This document shows positions 35,785 through 48,559 of a DNA stretch of 64,000 nt, one piece after another. The stretch is from Phocoena phocoena (Eukaryota; Chordata; Mammalia; Artiodactyla; Phocoenidae), in assembly GCF_963924675.1 (NCBI RefSeq), contig NC_089234.1, positions 64,453,588 to 64,517,587 on the forward strand. Direction: 5' to 3'. Within the stretch, counting starts at the first letter, position 1. Each line of letters begins with the position of its first letter. The position numbers and the translations under genes were made by a program. The notes under the pieces were generated by a model. The model saw nothing but the letters and a program-made list of their open reading frames with translations, had not been told where the DNA came from and searched no databases.

Positions 35785-36330
35785 AATAGTTGAACTATAT
35801 GTACAAATAATTTATCATAGTATAATTTATATACCATAAATTCACCCATTTAATGCATATAATTATATTATTTTAGTAAATTTACAGAGTTGGGCAACTA
35901 TTACCACAATCCAATTTGTGGAACATTTTCATCACTCCCAAAAGATCTTCTATACCCATTTGTAATTATTCCCTGTACCCACCTCTAGCCCCATGCAGCC
36001 ACCAGTCTACCTTCTGTTTTATGGATTTGCCTTTTCTGGACATTTCAAATAAATGGAATCATATAATATGTGGTCTTCCTGTCTGGCTTCTTTCACTGAA
36101 CAAACTGCATTTGAGGTCCTTCCATTTTGTAGCATGTATTAATACTTTATTCTTTTTTATTGCAGAGTAATATTTGTTGTATGGATATATCACATTATAT
36201 ATTCTTTATCCATTCTTTATCCAGTTGATGGACATTTGGGTTGTTTCTACCTTTTGAACATTGTGAATATGTTTTTATGATCATTGTGTACAAGTTTTTG
36301 TGTGGACGTACAATTTCATACTGAACTATA
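35785..36330 (-). mobile_element. Ancient L1M 3' UTR fragment
   Basis: 'ttgggcaactattaccacaa', 'ctagccccatgcagccacca', 'ggacatttcaaataaatgga' and 'ccagttgatggacatttggg' match the antisense L1M 3' UTR, the same type as 57495-58260. The plus frame at 35916-36170 lies inside it. Confidence 0.8.
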
Positions 36331-37695
36331 CTTATGCTGACATTTGGATGGAAATTTGGTTTTATTCACTATATGTAAGACTTCAAGTGGAGAGATTAAA
36401 TATAAAAAATTTAACATATTTTCCTCATAGTTATACGGTAAATGGGCTGTCCTCATTAAGGTATTTTTTCTCTTATATACAGATGAAACATCATCTTTAT
36501 AATATATAACCTTATCGTATCTGTTAGAGTTATTTCCTTTCTCTTGTTTTATTGCATTAAAAAACACTGACTTTCTAAAGGGGTCTTGTAGGGTGGGTCC
36601 ACTATGAAAACTCAGACCCTGATTTAATACATTCCCTTTCCTCAGGCTTTTGCTTCATTTAGATTTTCGTTAGGTATTTTGGTTTTAGTATTGATAATCC
36701 CTGGCTTTTGTACTATCCCTGGCATGCTTATGATATCACTGTCTTAACATGTGATGATTACTAGTAATTGGTATTTTTGTTTTATTTTTTTATATTTTTA
36801 ATTTTTGTTTTGGCCTGGGAATAGTCTATGTGAAAATTTTATATCTGAAATAAACATAACACTTAGTAGTCCAGAGTCGTGTTATTAGATAAGCTCGCAC
36901 AGTTTAAGATGTTAATAAAGACTTTTTAGTTGACAGTTTCTTAATTTAGTTGTAAACTTCTCTGTAATTTAATTATGAATTTTCCAAGTGGTTGAAATTT
37001 AGCCTGTGTGGTTTATTATGAATGAAAAGCCCAATAAAATTATATCCTAATAATATCCTATAGGGTATTATATTCCATATTGTTAACACCACTTTGGTAA
37101 ATAATAGGGTGGTATAACTGCCTATACCAATTGCACACATACACTGAAATCCACTTGTTTGTGTGTTTAACTTTGGGGTTATTTAAAAAAATTGAATGGT
37201 ATATTATTTATTAGCCCTTAAAGGTTTTTACTCTTGCAAATAATCCTCTGTTTGGTAACCAGATAAAATGGTATGATCTCAGTATCATCTTTCCCCTAAA
37301 GGGTTTATTCCATAGATGTTAGGATATGCCGTTTATAGGGTGACAGGATTTGATATATGGAACCACTTTTCTGTGAATTTTTCATTTTGTTATTCTCATA
37401 ATCAACACAAGATGTCACAATAAATATATCTATAAGCTTATTTCTGATTTCTTAGTTATTTCTTAGTTATTATTTCTTTGTGATTTCACAAATTGTGAAA
37501 TTTGTTAAGTTCATACCTTCGCGTGGTACAGAACATTTGTGAGTGATAAAATAGATTGTTAGATATGGGAACAAATAGTTAAAAATGATAAGCACTCACA
37601 ACAGAATTAAAATTCTTATTGACATCTCGAAAGTTCTTGGTGTGTGTATTTAAGAGTTTATTTGATTTAGAGGATTTTAATCAGGATATCAATTC
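36331..37695. other. Unique non-coding DNA
   Basis: AT-rich; no gene is recognised. A 19-bp perfect palindrome (arms 'atttcacaa' and 'ttgtgaaat', 1-nt centre) lies at 37483-37501, next to two direct 'ttcttagttat' copies. Confidence 0.5.
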
Positions 37696-37699
37696 TACT

Positions 37700-38150
37700 T
37701 TTTCTGACTTTGTAGTACATGCAATGAACACTTGATCAAAGGCACTAAAGTAAGTGTTAATATGAGATTCAGATGTCTGAAACAATCTCTGTTACCATGA
37801 TGCTTATAGTTATTTGGGAGGTATGACAATTATCAGAAACATTAGACAAACTTTGGTAGGGGCCCTAGTGGAGGAAGAGATCTTCTATAGTTGACAGGGT
37901 CAGGGAAGCCACTACAGCATGTTAGTTGGTCCTTGAAGATCAGGTATAATTTTAACAAGGAGTGATGGAAGGTGTTCCAGCTGGATGAAACCTTAGAGAA
38001 GTTATAAAAGTGGAAAAGGGTAAAATATTCAGTATATTTGGATCAAAGGATAGGAAATGGTGTTGAAATGTTAGGAAGAGTCAGAGCGTGGAGGACCTTC
38101 AATGCCTTAGCCAAGAACTGCAAATTTTATTTGATTATGAATAAAATGAT
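37700..38150 (-). mobile_element. Diverged L2 fragment
   Basis: 'gttgacagggtcagggaag', 'gaaggtgttccagctggatg' and 'gcgtggaggaccttcaatgc' follow the antisense L2 3' layout at low similarity. Confidence 0.45.
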
Positions 38151-38650
38151 TTAAGATTTTAATCAGTGTAGGGAGTTGAATGTATGAAGAAAAATACTGA
38201 TAAAATTCTATGAAAGTAATAATAATGTTTTAAAATTTGACCATAAGTGGTATTTGTTACTCTTTAATAATTCAGTTACCTTGCTTTCTCATACTTATAA
38301 TAAAACACAATAAAATTATATAGCTGGGAGGATAATTTTATCAAGATGATGATTATAATACTATATTAATGACAGTAGCTATAAAATTTTAAGTCAATGC
38401 TGGAAGTATCTCATTTAACATTTTATCTTTGATGTTCTCTTGAATTGTCTCATATCAAATAAATTACACATTTAAACATATAACCCTATTTCTCTAGATT
38501 CAAACTGAGCTTGAACTTTGTGTCTTCTTAGATACAATATTTTATTTCATTTTTGAATAACTGGTGTTTACAAGTTAATGTTGGTATTTATCTTTAGATA
38601 ATTTTCTGATTTTTAAAGTCACAGTAATACTCTAAAAAATTCACTTACTT

Positions 38651-38966
38651 GGGACTTCCCTGGTGACGCAGTGGTTAAGAATCCGCCTGCCATTGCAGGG
38701 GACATAGGTTCGAGCCCTGGTCCGGGAAGATCCCACATGCCACGGAGCAACTAAGTCCGTGCGCCACAACTACTGAGCCTGTGCTCTAGAGTCCATGAGC
38801 CACAACTCCTGAGCCTGTGCGCCACAACTACTGAAGCTCATGCGCCTAGAGCCCATGCTCCGCAACGAAGAGTAGCCCCCGCTCGACACAACTAGAGAAA
38901 GCCTGTGTCCAGCAATGAAGACCCAATGCAGCCAAAAATAAGTAAATAAACTAATTTAAAAAAATT
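38651..38966 (+). mobile_element. CHR-1-like SINE, long form
   Basis: Sense orientation with head 'gggacttccctggtgacgca' and B box 'taggttcgagccctggtcc'. Three imperfect copies of a 'gccacaactactgagcctgtgc' unit follow (about 38763-38840). The 3' part is 'gaagacccaatgcagccaaa' and an A/T-rich tail. The internal triplication is the mark of the long CHR form. No clear target-site duplication was seen. Confidence 0.92.
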
Positions 38967-38969
38967 TGC

Positions 38970-41900
38970 TTCCTTCCCTCCCTTTCTGTCTTTCTCTTTT
39001 TCTCTCTCTGCATATATATATACAGTTGAGATATTGGAAAGATCACTGAGATGGAAACTAAGACTTGTGGCCCTGCCATTAGACTAGATATAGCCCGAAA
39101 GCCTCTCTTGCCTTGTTTGTAAAATGGAGAAATAATTTGATATACATAGATTGTTGGGGGGTTAAGTTAGTTAATGGATTTAATGTAAATGTTAAAAAAT
39201 CTTAGCAATTATTGCTAATGTAACTTTATCATTTAGAATCTATGTTGTAATCTGAAAATATTTCCTGTTATTCGGATTCCCAAACTTGTTCCATCATGGC
39301 TCTGTCTAGTTCTATTTGCAGTCTTCCGATATAGATATCACTGTGATATGTTAACCTAACTTTAAGGGGAAGTACTGGATCTAAATTTTCTACCACTTTC
39401 CTGCCTGCTGCTATCAACACCATAGTGTTGATATTTTGTATTAACACTGTGAAAGGATTTATGAGAATAGTTCTGTGTTGCTTATATTAGAGCTGGTTAT
39501 CTCAATTTTTCCTTAGTGGGAGGTATGTCCCCTGCCATCATCTGGCTCCCAGTCCACAGCTTTAAATTATGTGAAGGAGAAAATGATTATAAATGGCTCC
39601 TTCCTGTGGTGTCCCTTATACTTCCTCTCCTAACAAACAGTCTTTTAGATTTTTTCACCAGTTTCTCCTTGTGTTGCAGTCTAGGAGAGATGTCCCATCT
39701 GGTGATCAGCTTGCAAAGAGATTCCTTTAAGAATCATTGGCCTATGGTTAAGAGTTAGATTTATTTTTAGAGAAGAAACTTTAATTGGTTATATTTTTAC
39801 TGAATGAATTTTTTAGATGTGAAGAGAAACTGCTATGATTTTGTTTCATTTTAAGGGAAAGATACTAATAAAATATATATTTGGGAAAATATTGCACCTA
39901 AGTATCATTTAAGATAAATATGGGGATATCTATATGGGTAAAAATCAGAATTAAAATATAATGCTTCCAACTTTCCTTTTTATTGGTGGTGAATAACTGA
40001 CATAGTGTATCATGTTTTCGACATGTTGGGCACATAAGCCACATTTTATAGAATTTTTGATTTATATTCTTATGCGAGCTTTTCAGTTTATCAGTTCTTT
40101 GCCTTTATGTGCCTGCTGAGCCTGAAAGGCACTTTTGAGCTATGCAGTAATAAAAAAAATGCCAAAGAAACCTTGGCCCAGGGGATAGGCTTTCTCTAGA
40201 AATAACTTTAATAACTGTAGTTACTGTAAACAATTTTTTATGGCTACTTGATGCTCCCTCCCTATATTTTTATTTAAGTTAGTAATCAGAATCCTGTTTG
40301 ACCAGTATCCTAGAGGTGAGAATCATCATTCTGACACAGATATTATAATGTGACAACTGGCTGAGTCATAGTGGTTCAAAATGACCTTAGCCAGTATTGT
40401 TCAGGAATATTGTAAGGTTTTGGAGAATTACTTTTTCCTTACCAAAAGGTAACTCTGTGTAGGTACTGTGTAGGGCTAAGATTCCTAAGGCATAGTTCAA
40501 AGCATTCATGCCTCTCACAGATATCCATGCTATTTTTCATTTTATGAAAGATTTTCTGTATTTTACAACACTGGTGTGAGCTGCTGTTTTCTAGCAATGC
40601 CCACCTTCCATGCTGATTTAGTTAATAGACTTCCTGTTGCAGGTCAGAACTTTAGATGACTTAAAGGAGCATAGTTAGGTAAGGTAGAGGATTGGAATGA
40701 GGTCTGAGCAAGTGCTTAACTTTTATGAGAATTTGATACTTTTTTAACAGACTTGAATGAATAAAAAGAAATTTATGGTTTGCTTTGAGATTAACATTAT
40801 GTGGAGCTCATGTTAATGCTGTGACTGGATTTCTTAAGTTATTTACTATCAGTCAGGTGATTTGTAAGTAACAGACATTATTTCCTACCTTTATAATCCT
40901 CAGTGTTTAGTCATAAGTAAATGAAAACTCTCATATTCCATTTATACACTCCATTGTTACATTTCTCAAAACATATATTAAGACTACTGGGATTAAGTTA
41001 TGTCTTTTTTTTTCTCTTTTTCCTACAGTATTTTGAGAAGAATTCTCTCCCTTTTGCTCACTTTCCTCAGGGATATTTTGTCACAGTCTGTTTTTGCTGG
41101 TGTTTAATGAAGTCCTTTGACACAGTTCAAACAAGTATTGAAGTTAAATCTTAAGGTAAAAGAATGTGAGGAAGGGCCATTTTGCCATCTGAAGAGAGGG
41201 GAGGAAGGATGGCATGTTGAAATGGCAGAAAGAGATGGACATGTAAGGGAATGTGGAACCTGAGACCTGTGTGTGATGTAAGGGCTGTATAAGGCAATAT
41301 TTCTGCTCAGAAGAATTTCCAAGAATTGAGAACAGGGCTGAACATAAATAAATAAAATGAAATTCAATGTCTGGATATAAAAAGTAAGAACTCATGCTTT
41401 AGTTCAGGGTCTCCAAATAAGTTGTATATTTTTAGAAGCATCTTCCCTACAGTGCATGGCAATTTAGATATTCATGATCAGGGTTAACATTGTAGCCAAT
41501 TGATAAGTAATTTTTTTAACTTTGGAAGTTAGTATAACATTACCATGTACGTATATTGTATATTATAGTTTCTGAGTGCCTTTTTCTGCATTTCATCTTT
41601 AAATCTTCAAAACAGTATGGAAACATAGCAGGTTAGATTATATTATTTCCATTTTGTATATGATTTGAATATCCCCTTACTACCCTGGGCGCATCTAGGA
41701 AGCCACATGGGTATTAAAGCTCTGCTGCAAGGGCTTGTAGACTCCACTTGCATAGCTGTGAGACTTCTGCTGTTCTCCAGTACTCCTCAAGTTATCTTTG
41801 AGGTTCTGCAGGGTGTGTCCCCACCAGTCATTATGCTATCACACCTGCTGCCAGACCTTCTGTGGGCATGCGGTTCTTGGGCAAAGCTGTCTTGCCCTGG

Positions 41901-43860
41901 TGGTGGTGCTGCCTGGAGCTCAGGGTTTAGAAGAGTGGAGTGGGGAAGAGGGGAGAATGGTTGAGGAATTGGAGAGTTGTCCAGTAAGTTATTCCTTCTT
42001 CATTTAAACTAGTGTTTCTAACTACATACACACATATGAATTTTTATAGTCAAAGGGTAATACTGCGAGCTTTAGCCTATGAAAGTTTGTGAAGAAGGCC
42101 AGAAAGCACTACTGTAACCAATACCTGATGACTGAAAGGTTCTCTGTAAAGGTCTCTATAAAGATTTGAGACATGTGAAAAATGATATTTGGTTCAAGTG
42201 GTGTTTTGGGTCTAAATTTCCCCATTATGTTTTTGTGGTTTTTGAAAGAAAACTTCTAAGGTTTAAAAAATTAAAAAGTCTTGTTCTTGCATAAGTGAAT
42301 TCTGGACAGATGGAGAGAAGTCCCTTCTTGTCCACCGTGAGACAGTGGGCAGATGGTTGGAACCACAGGAGGCCTGGGATACTGTCATTCTGTACTGAGG
42401 TCATTAGAGTTACATAAAGTTAGCCATCTCATGCTCTGTGTAGCATCTCACATTCGAAGAAACAAAGTGGCATCCAAAATAATTGAAAGTAAATTTAAAT
42501 CTTTACTACTTTGTCTTATCAGACAGCCAAAGGCGAATAACTGCATACAACAAAGTAAAGCTTTCTTAAATATTTTTCTCATTCTCTCATTTTCAAGATC
42601 TCCCACTTGGAGCAGCTATAGAATTTTTCTCTTTTCTTACAGTGGTATAAGCTCCCAGAAAGCTCTTTCTCTAACCCAAGTTGTACAAGCGCCCTATATT
42701 TCTTCCCTTTCCTTTCTGGCTCAGTTTTGTTAAATAGATGAAACCAGCCTCAGGGACCTATTTTATTTTTCCTTCTCTCCCAGTACTTTGAGCCTGTATA
42801 ATGGGTGGGGGCCTGAGAATTCGTTACACAAACAGTAATCTGTTCTCTTAGAGGATCTAGAAGGTTATAAATATATAACTCAATATTTTTCTTTTATTCC
42901 AAGAGCAATAAAAACCAGATCTTTGAAAATATTGTTGCATATATTGTGTGAATGAAGAATGAAGATAGTTGTTTATTAGCTCACATATGTTTTTTAAGAT
43001 GTTTTGGAGGAATCACCAAAACATCTTAATACAAAGGATAACTGTATTTCTCTTAGGCAATGAAAAAAAATCTCTTGGAATTGTAAATTCTATCAGTGAT
43101 GTTTTCCTACGTGAAGTTGGCTAATAAAAAGTAAAGAGCCACATTTGCAGTCCACCCTAGTAATATATAGCTAAACTTTTCTTCACCTTAATTTTTCTTT
43201 TGACCAACTTTTAATTGTGCTAATTTGTATTTTATGTATCCCTATAAGCCACTCTATAGCCTTTCTGGTACAAGGTGATGTATAAATATATAAATAATGA
43301 TGAGGACAGCAATGTCTCTTAACAAGTGTAGAATTATCTTAATTCTGTAGAATTTAATGGTGCAAAGAGTAAGGAATCAGTTAGTGGTTCTTAATATTAG
43401 AGCATTAATCCTGACTCAGAAATAAATCAGGAAAGCTGTTCTGGCATTAGGTGGAACATAAATTCCAGTAACCTGGAGGAAACAGTTTAAAAAAACCTAT
43501 AGATTATTTTTACCTCCATATTGCTTCTGTCTCTGATTGTAATGAACATCACTGTTCAATGTTAGAAGTGGTTTATTTTTGCTTTATTTGATATATTCAA
43601 TGCTTTGCATGCTGCCACCATTTAGTAGAACTCAGTGCATATCTACTGGCTGATTATATATTTGAATTTATTGTTAACTAGTCATTGAATTTCAAGATGT
43701 ACCTGCCATAGCTCTAGTTAGGGTAGTGAGGGTAAGTGGAGTGTAAACTTCTTAAAATTTAAGGATGATATTCTAGTTTTGATTCTGATTTTATACTAGC
43801 TTTTGAGTTGGTTTTTGGTGCCTAATACATGATGAGTTAGTACTTGTTATGAGACCTCTC
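38970..43860. other. Unique non-coding DNA
   Basis: Nearly 5 kb with no recognised repeat or gene. There is a short (TA)n near 39013-39022 and a GC-richer patch at 41665-41990 with overlapping plus frames (99 and 69 codons) of no recognisable domain. Minus frames at 41104-41395 overlap each other in two phases and look like chance. The plus frame at 42353-42733 (126 codons) has no domain. Confidence 0.45.
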
Positions 43861-43864
43861 ATCA

Positions 43865-44055
43865 TGTAGTGGTGAGAATATCAATTTGCAATTAAGTAAA
43901 CGAGTTCAAATCCCAGCTCTGTTCCTTATCAGTATGAACTAATCTCTCTTAGCTTTAGTCTCCTCAGCCATAAAATGGATGTAGTAATAATTTCTTTCCA
44001 GGACTGTTGTGAGCATACTGCATGTAAAGCTAGGGTATGTCCTGAATGAATTGGC
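43865..44055 (+). repeat. MIR SINE
   Basis: 'cgagttcaaatcccagctct', 'cagccataaaatggatgtag' and 'gactgttgtgagcatactgc' follow MIR in sense. Confidence 0.75.
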
Positions 44056-44059
44056 TGTC

Positions 44060-45221
44060 TCTATCTTCCTGTTGAATAAATAGGTGAAGAAATGAATTAA
44101 AACATTATACCTCCTGTTTAGAAACATATTTTAAACTAATTATCCAGTATATTAAAAATTAAGGACAGTTAATTTTTAATAAGATAAATTAAATTTATTA
44201 AGAAATATAATGTTAAGACTAAGTAAGGAATACAATTTCAAGACTTATGTGAAAAGTTCATGCTTTGCCATTACACTGCAGTGTCTTCTTACGGAGGCAT
44301 ATACATGTAAATGTATAATAGAGTAAAAAACAAATGGGTCCAGGTTTAGCAGGTGATAAGAACTAATGTTACCAGGGAGTTCATGGCTAAACCTTGGAGA
44401 TTAATAATAGTTCTTATAAGCTAAGGTTTTCTAAAATAATTTCTATAACATACCTTCATTAGTTGATTTTTAGTTTACTCTTGTTTTAATTCTTATTATT
44501 TTATATATGTATTTATCATACATTGCTTTAAATCTTTTAGAAAATAGGATAAATTGATAAAAATAGATAGGAAAATTGATAAAAAATGCAATTTCATTAA
44601 AAATTTTAAGTGCACCGTGTAAGCACTGTGACTAACAGGATTCAGTGCCTCGGGTTCTGTGTTGGCAGGAATCCTTTGATTATGGAAATTATTGCACTCC
44701 TTTTAGTAGATGTTGCAAGAATTAACTAGACAAAGCATTCTGGAAAACTGGAGAGACTTGGATGGCTGAAGAAAACCTCCATTCCTAACTATGTTTAGTT
44801 TAAACTAATTAAAAAGTTGGTATAAAAGAAACTAATATTGGTTTCTGATGAACTGTCAGTGGAGCAGCTTCTGTGTACAAAGGCTTTTTAATGACCTATT
44901 TGTCATTGGATGTGGTTTAAGTGAACTAATGTAATAATTTTAAGTATTAAAGTAGTTACCAAAGAACTTCCAATGAATGTGTGAATGTGATGGATAAGCT
45001 CACAGCTGGATAGCAATATTTTTCAAATTGATCCTACTAGAAAGGAAAAAAAAGAAAGAAAGAAAACAAGGCAGTAGGGCAATGATTGATTAACAGGGCT
45101 TCACATGTCAAGAAGGGCTAGAGATTCTGTTTCTGAGTGAGTGTTTTCAATTTTAGAAAGCACCCAGTGCTTGCAGTTTTTCCTTTGAAAGTGATTATAT
45201 GGAAATAGAGTGAATCTGCAG
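44060..45221. other. Unique non-coding DNA
   Basis: AT-rich, no gene or repeat recognised apart from a short GAAA run near 45047-45067. Confidence 0.5.
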
Positions 45222-45276
45222 AATTTCCATATGTTTTGTGTGCAATTTCCATATGTTCTGCATGCAATTTCCATAG
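45222..45276. repeat. 22-bp tandem repeat, 2.5 copies
   Basis: The word 'aatttccatatgtt' starts at 45222 and 45244. A third, truncated copy ('aatttccata') starts at 45266, so the period is exactly 22 bp. Unit ends differ ('ttgtgtgc' and 'ctgcatgc'). Confidence 0.85.
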
Positions 45277-45629
45277 GCAGAGAGTGCATGGATAACAGAA
45301 GTTAAATGTATTATTTTTTATATGAAAGGTAGCAGAGAGGAGGGTGGTGGTATGCTGAGGGGGTGGTGTATTTAGCTTAAGCTTTGAGTTAGATCTTCTA
45401 ATTAACCTCTTACAATTTTTAGAGCTACATAAAGTAGATGTTGACCTTGCTTTACTGGAAAGAATTATAATACACAGAGGAAGGGAAACAAATCTCAAGA
45501 GATTATTAAAGTTTTTTTACCAGAAGGCTGTGAAACAAAGTGTCTAGTTCTTCATATGGAGCACAAAATAGAGTCCTTCGGATTAGAGTATAAGGGACAG
45601 TTAACACATAATGGAAAGGTCTTAAGAAG

Positions 45630-45720
45630 CAGGAGATTGAATTTCTAGACCACTTTCTGCCACTAAATTGCTTTGTGACCCTAGGCAAGTCTGGGTTTTA
45701 GTCTCCTTACAGATTGTCTA
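45630..45720 (+). repeat. MIR SINE fragment
   Basis: 'ctttctgccactaaattgct', 'tgtgaccctaggcaagtctg' and 'tttagtctccttacagatt' follow the MIR core in sense. Confidence 0.6.
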
Positions 45721-45965
45721 GCTTTGAAACCTAAAAATTATGTGAAATTCTTTCATTTTATTATGCAAATGTTTCCCCTTGAATTTTCAGTGTTTTTGTG
45801 ACCAGGAAATTGAAATATTTGTCTGTATACTTAAAATACTATGGAGGCTTCCAATTCATATCTGTGAAATATTCTGAAACAGAATGGGGGAATTGATTGC
45901 TTCATGAAATTGTGAGTTCCGGGAGGTACTCAAGGAGAGGAGAGACACTCATCAGAACCATGGTA

Positions 45966-46639
45966 CAGTAGTCTCCCTCTACCCATGGTTTTGCTTTTGG
46001 CCATTTCAGTTACCCATGATAAACTTTGGTCTGAACATATTAAATGGAAAACTGCAGAAATAAACAGTTCCTAAGTTTTAAATTGCATGGTGATCTGAGT
46101 ACTGTGATTAAATTGTGCACCCTTCCACTCTGTCCCACTTGGGACGTGAATCATCCCTTTGTCCAGTGTATCCACGCTGTATTAACTACCCGGCCGCTAG
46201 TCACTTTGTGGCGATCTTGGTTATCAGATTGACGGTTGCAATATTGCAGAGCTGTGTTCAAGTAGCCTTTATTTTACTTAATAATGACCACAAAGCACAA
46301 GAGTAGTGATGCTAGCAATTTATATATGCCAAAGAGAAGCCGTAGCATACTTCCTTTAAGTGAAAAGATGAAAGTTTTCAACTTAATAAAGAGAGGGAAA
46401 AAAATCTGAGGTTGCTAAGATCTTCCATAACTTTTATTACAGTATATTGTTATAATTGTTTTACTTTATTATTAGTTACTGTCATTAATCTCTTACTGTG
46501 CCTAATTTATAAATTAAACTTTATCATAGGTGTGTATGTATAGGAAAAAACAGTATATGTAGGTTTCGGTACTATCTGCGGTTTCAGGCATCTACTGGGG
46601 GTCTTGGAATGTATCCTCCATGGATAAGGGGGAGTACTG
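45966..46639 (+). mobile_element. Tigger-type (TcMar) element with transposase remnant, internally deleted
   Basis: Ends 'cagtagtctccctctaccca' and 'ggataagggggagtactg' are near-inverted repeats, with TA immediately on the left. Interior 5' sequence ('tggaaaactgcagaaataaa', 'gggacgtgaatcatcccttt') is of Tigger type. From about 46285 it encodes the remnant of the transposase N-terminus (residues like KSSDASN, MPKRSR, LPLSEKMKV). The frame breaks at a stop near 46408 and then jumps to the 3' UTR ('ttacagtatattgttataat'), so most of the transposase is deleted. Confidence 0.85.
46285..46420 (+). pseudogene. Tigger transposase N-terminal remnant
   Basis: About 40 codons resemble the start of pogo/Tigger transposases, whose N-terminus is a helix-turn-helix DNA-binding domain. 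Recognisable words are MPKRSR, LPLSEKMKVFNLI and an 'EVAKI'-like stretch out of frame after the stop. The conventional start Met is lost (ATG to ATGACC context shift), and there are a stop codon and the deletion. It is non-functional. Confidence 0.7.
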
Positions 46640-46879
46640 GACTGGGGGCTTGAGGTCAGGTTAATGGATTTGTTATTTGGTACTCCAAAACACTGAGGTT
46701 TTAGGATTCTAATTCTTGGTGATTCTTTTTAGTGACCTCTGCTAACCCACTTGAGCCTCTAAAAAGTTACAAATGAAAAATGAAAGGTGTACATGGAAGC
46801 AGCCCCTTAAGGATTTCCCTTCTCTAAGACTGCAAATGAGTAATTGGCCCTTGTGAGAGTAGTTGCTTTCCCACCTTCC

Positions 46880-47050
46880 TAGATCCTACCAATCCTCTAA
46901 GACCAGTTTCTGGCCTCCACTTTTTCATGAAGTCTTTCTTAGGTATTCCAAACTATCTTTATCTTCCTGACTGTCCTTGGCACTTATTAGCAAATGTTGA
47001 AACATCTGTGTGATAACATATATACCGCTCATTTATATACTTGAGTATAT
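46880..47050 (+). mobile_element. L2 fragment
   Basis: 'gatcctaccaatcctctaag', 'tcatgaagtctttcttaggt' and 'ctgtccttggcacttattag' follow the sense L2 3' region. Confidence 0.55.
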
Positions 47051-47260
47051 TAAACTTTTCCTTAGTTATAAAAAATATTGGTCTTTTAGTATTTCATGAG
47101 CATGTCGGGGATCAAAACACATATTCCTTCCCACCCTATACAATATTTTAGGTACCAACTTAATGAATATCTGTTGAATTAACTTTTACATGCAGCCCTG
47201 CCTCTCAGAAGACTATGGTTAATCTCTAGGCATATTCTTTTATTCATTGAATAGTAATAT

Positions 47261-47593
47261 ATATTTTTTTAATATAAATTTATTTATTTATTTTTGTCTG
47301 CATTGGGTCTTCGTTGCTGTGCACAGGCTTTCTCTAGCTGCGGTGAGCGGGGGCCACTCTTCGTTGTGGTGCGTGGGCTTCTCATTACGGTGGCTTCTCT
47401 TGTTGTGAAGCACAGGCTCTAGGTGCACAGGCTTCAGTAGTTGTGGTTCGCGGGTTCTAGAGTGCAGGCTCAGTAGTTGTGGCGCACGGGCTTAGTTGCT
47501 CCGTGGCATGTGGGATCTTCCTGGACCAGGGCTCGAACCCGTGTCCCCTGCATTGGCAGGAGGATTCTTAACCACTGCGCCACCAGGGAAGCC
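47261..47593 (-). mobile_element. CHR-1-like SINE, long form
   Basis: Reverse orientation from a T/A-rich tail and 'gtctgcattgggtcttcgtt' to the head 'caccagggaagcc'. The perfect 13-bp target-site duplication 'tgaatagtaatat' lies at 47248-47260 and 47594-47606. It carries the repeated 'cagtagttgtggcgcac'-type units, the reverse of those at 38651-38966. Confidence 0.98.
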
Positions 47594-47609
47594 TGAATAG
47601 TAATATCTT

Positions 47610-48320
47610 GTGAAAAGTTTCTACTTGACTTTCTTTTTCATTCCTATTTCAGAGGTTACAGTAAGTTCTCTTTTTTTCTGATATTGTACCTTGGAGTTTC
47701 TTAGACTTGAGAACTTTATCTGATCCATTTTGAATAAAAATACAATCTTCCCGAAATTGGTTCCTAAGACCTCTCAGATTCCTACTGTTTCATCTTTAGC
47801 ACAATACCAAAAAACCCATTGCCTTGTATAGAAGTCAGGTTAATTTGATAATAGGCATATTGTCTCTCTTATTATTGTGTTCTGTTTGCTCTGCAGATTA
47901 ATTCTGTGCTCCACTTAGGATTTCTACCCCTGTGCTCTAAAGTCTTGGATTTCTTATTTTGATCAAGTGGTTTGTACTAAGTTTGGACCTGTCACATACT
48001 GACCCTGTTTAAAGAGAAAAAGTGACTGAGAGCCTTTAAAATCTGAATTTGTTCCTGCTTTGCCTTTGGGAAAAGAAACATGTTGCTGTTCATCGTGTTC
48101 ATGTGATGATTTCTAAAGATACATATTTTCACTTCTTTTCTCCCACCACTTTTTCCCACATGCTATATTCTTATTTGTATTTACTCATATTAATAATATC
48201 TTTCTATGAAGGCTTACAATTTTTAAATACTTTCATGAGGATCATAGCATATAATTTATCAATGGCTGTCCTGTGAATTAGGCAAGCAGGCTGTATCACC
48301 TTCATTTTTCAGGGGTTGAA
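47610..48320. other. Unique non-coding DNA
   Basis: Nothing recognised. The plus frame at 48049-48276 is short and AT-driven. Confidence 0.5.
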
Positions 48321-48337
48321 CTGAGGCCTAAGGGTTT

Positions 48338-48542
48338 GTTTTTTTTTTGTGGTACGCGGGCCTCTCACTGTTGTGGCCTCTCCCGTTGCGGGGCACAGGC
48401 TCTGGACGTGCAGGCTCAGCGGCCATGGCTCACGGGCCCAGCCGCTCCGCGGCACGTGGGATCCTCCCGGACTGGGGCAAGAACCCGTGTCCCCTGCAGC
48501 GGCAGGCGGACTCTCAACCACTGCGCCACTAGGGAAGCCCCT
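48338..48542 (-). mobile_element. CHR-2-like SINE, full length
   Basis: Reverse orientation: short poly(T), 'gtggtacgcgggcctctcac' to 'ccactagggaagcc'. Flanks 'aggcctaagggttt' (48324-48337) and 'aggcttaagggttt' (48543-48556) are a target-site duplication with one mismatch. Five open frames on both strands here are SINE shadows. Confidence 0.97.
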
Positions 48543-48559
48543 AGGCTTAAGGGTTTTAA

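Noticed and set aside
42353..42733. 126-codon plus-strand frame in unique DNA
   Set aside because: No recognisable domain or signal peptide and no strong initiation context; the length is not exceptional for 64 kb of AT-rich DNA read in six frames.
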